Source: Pontixanthobacter aquaemixtae (lineage in GTDB: Bacteria > Pseudomonadota > Alphaproteobacteria > Sphingomonadales > Sphingomonadaceae). Taken from it: a DNA stretch of 64,000 bases. Position 1 is the first letter of the stretch. Each line of letters starts with the position of its first letter. The stretch is taken from positions 1,121,722 through 1,185,721 of the forward strand of contig NZ_WTYX01000001.1 of NCBI RefSeq assembly GCF_009827395.1. The letters are read 5' to 3'. A model generated the notes under the pieces. The model saw only the letters and a program-made list of their open reading frames with translations, did not search any database and was not told the DNA's origin. A program made the translations under genes and the position numbers. This document shows, in pieces, positions 63,205 to 64,000 of this stretch.

Positions 63205-64000
63205 CTAAACGAGGCGCGATTGCCGGAGGGCGGCTGAAATAAACCCGTCAAACAGCGGATGAGGTTCAAATGGCCGCGATTTCAGCTCGGGATGGAACTG
63301 GACACCGACAAACCAGGGGTGGTCCGGCCTTTCAACGGTTTCCGGCAGCAGCCCGTCGGGAGACATACCCGCGAACATCAACCCGGTTCCTTCCATAGCC
63401 TCACGATAAGCGCCGTTGACTTCATAACGGTGACGATGCCGTTCGGATATTTGCGTCGCGCCGCCATAGATCGTGCTGATATGGCTGTTCGCGGCGAGCT
63501 TCGCATCATAGGCGCCAAGCCGCATGGTTCCGCCAAGATCGCCGCCGGCCTCGCGTTCTTGCAATCCCTCTTCAGACATCCATTCGGTAATGATCCCGAC
63601 AACCGGTTCATCGGTGTCGCCAAATTCGGTTGAGGATGCACTTTCATGGCCGGCAAGCCGCGCTGCTTCCACGCAGGCCATTTGCATGCCCAGGCAGATG
63701 CCGAAGAATGGAACATTGCGTTCACGCGCAAAGCGGACGCTGGCGATCTTGCCTTCGGATCCGCGTTCCCCAAAGCCGCCGGGCACAAGAATGCCGTGCA
63801 AAGGCTCTAGCTGGGCGGCAATATCCGCATCGTCCTGCTCGAATACCTCCGCATCGATCCACTCGATGTTGACTTTCACCCGGTTGGCAAGGCCGCCGTG
63901 TACCAGCGCTTCGTTGAGCGATTTATAGGCGTCTTGCAGGCCGACATATTTGCCGACCACGCCGATTGTCACTTCGCCTTCGGGGTTGAAATAGCGGTCG
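63205..64000 (-). CDS. pyrG: CTP synthase, C-terminal glutaminase part (start outside window)
   Basis: The frame is open to the right edge, so the N-terminal synthase domain is mostly outside. Visible: [20 protein letters not shown] linker region, class I glutamine amidotransferase with nucleophile Cys in FFGICLGMQ, and the His-Glu pair in [10 protein letters not shown] near the C-terminus. CTP synthase makes CTP from UTP with glutamine ammonia. The last residues ALRQSRLV end at 63205. In alphaproteobacteria it often precedes other genes on the same strand, none of which is seen here. Confidence 0.95.
   Translation of the reverse strand, partial: DRYFNPEGEVTIGVVGKYVGLQDAYKSLNEALVHGGLANRVKVNIEWIDAEVFEQDDADIAAQLEPLHGILVPGGFGERGSEGKIASVRFARERNVPFFGICLGMQMACVEAARLAGHESASSTEFGDTDEPVVGIITEWMSEEGLQEREAGGDLGGTMRLGAYDAKLAANSHISTIYGGATQISERHRHRYEVNGAYREAMEGTGLMFAGMSPDGLLPETVERPDHPWFVGVQFHPELKSRPFEPHPLFDGFISAALRQSRLV

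Overview
The window is GC-rich, gene-dense DNA from an alphaproteobacterium, most likely order Sphingomonadales and probably an Erythrobacteraceae-type marine bacterium. The taxonomic call is inferred from gene content: a two-domain Hfq, a pyruvate dehydrogenase E1 beta carrying its own lipoyl domain, a fused IspDF, and the dusB(nifR3)-ntrB-ntrC-ntrY-ntrX-hfq-hflX order. No rRNA, IS element, prophage, CRISPR array or plasmid replication gene was seen. Most of the window is ordinary chromosomal core.

Layout. 1-3.8 kb: the C-terminal part of an M28 peptidase, RNase R, and a universal stress protein. 4-9 kb: pdhC (E2), a small secreted SH3-like protein, lpdA (E3) and a Kef-type K+/H+ antiporter. 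9-12.2 kb: a class IV aminotransferase overlapping a sulfotransferase-like gene, then two exported proteins of unknown role and tRNA-Ser(UGA). 12.4-21.6 kb: a long co-directional block with cell-wall genes (MltB-type transglycosylase, RlpA, D-Ala-D-Ala carboxypeptidase) feeding by overlapping stops and starts into tmk-holB-metG-tatD-MBL hydrolase, a 56-residue membrane peptide, then mazG. 21.6-30.8 kb (minus strand): dusB-ntrB-ntrC-ntrY-ntrX-hfq-hflX, a nitrogen/redox-signalling and RNA-chaperone block. 30.9-37.2 kb: ispDF, pncC, ratA, lipA, carbonic anhydrase, a NYN-LOTUS protein and a large exported TPR-like protein. 37.5-45 kb: gyrA with an overlapping TauD-type dioxygenase, OsmC, lysoplasmalogenase, trmFO, an EF-hand lipid-anchored or membrane protein, and a squalene/phytoene-synthase-like protein.

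45.1-52.1 kb is the most unusual region. Two paralogous three-gene operons are transcribed away from a shared 157-bp control region. Each encodes, in order, a large TadG-type protein with a von Willebrand A domain, a TadE-like pseudopilin with acidic calcium-binding-type loops, and a second TadE-like pseudopilin. No secretion ATPase, platform protein, prepilin peptidase or secretin is nearby. In the right-hand copy the last pseudopilin ends in nine perfect 7-residue Gly/Ser/Asn repeats encoded by 21-bp units.

52.1-64 kb: pdhB-pdhA-ftsB (minus strand), hppD with a VOC-family partner, an exported two-domain protein, MscS, an MFS transporter, tRNA-Arg(CCU), DUF1178-nitrilase-grxC, hsp20, and the C-terminal part of pyrG. 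The hsp20 gene has an RpoH-type promoter and a leader whose last hairpin folds like a ROSE RNA thermometer over the Shine-Dalgarno sequence. The window thus holds all pyruvate dehydrogenase subunits in two separate clusters, plus lipoyl synthase, which makes the lipoyl cofactor for PdhB and PdhC.
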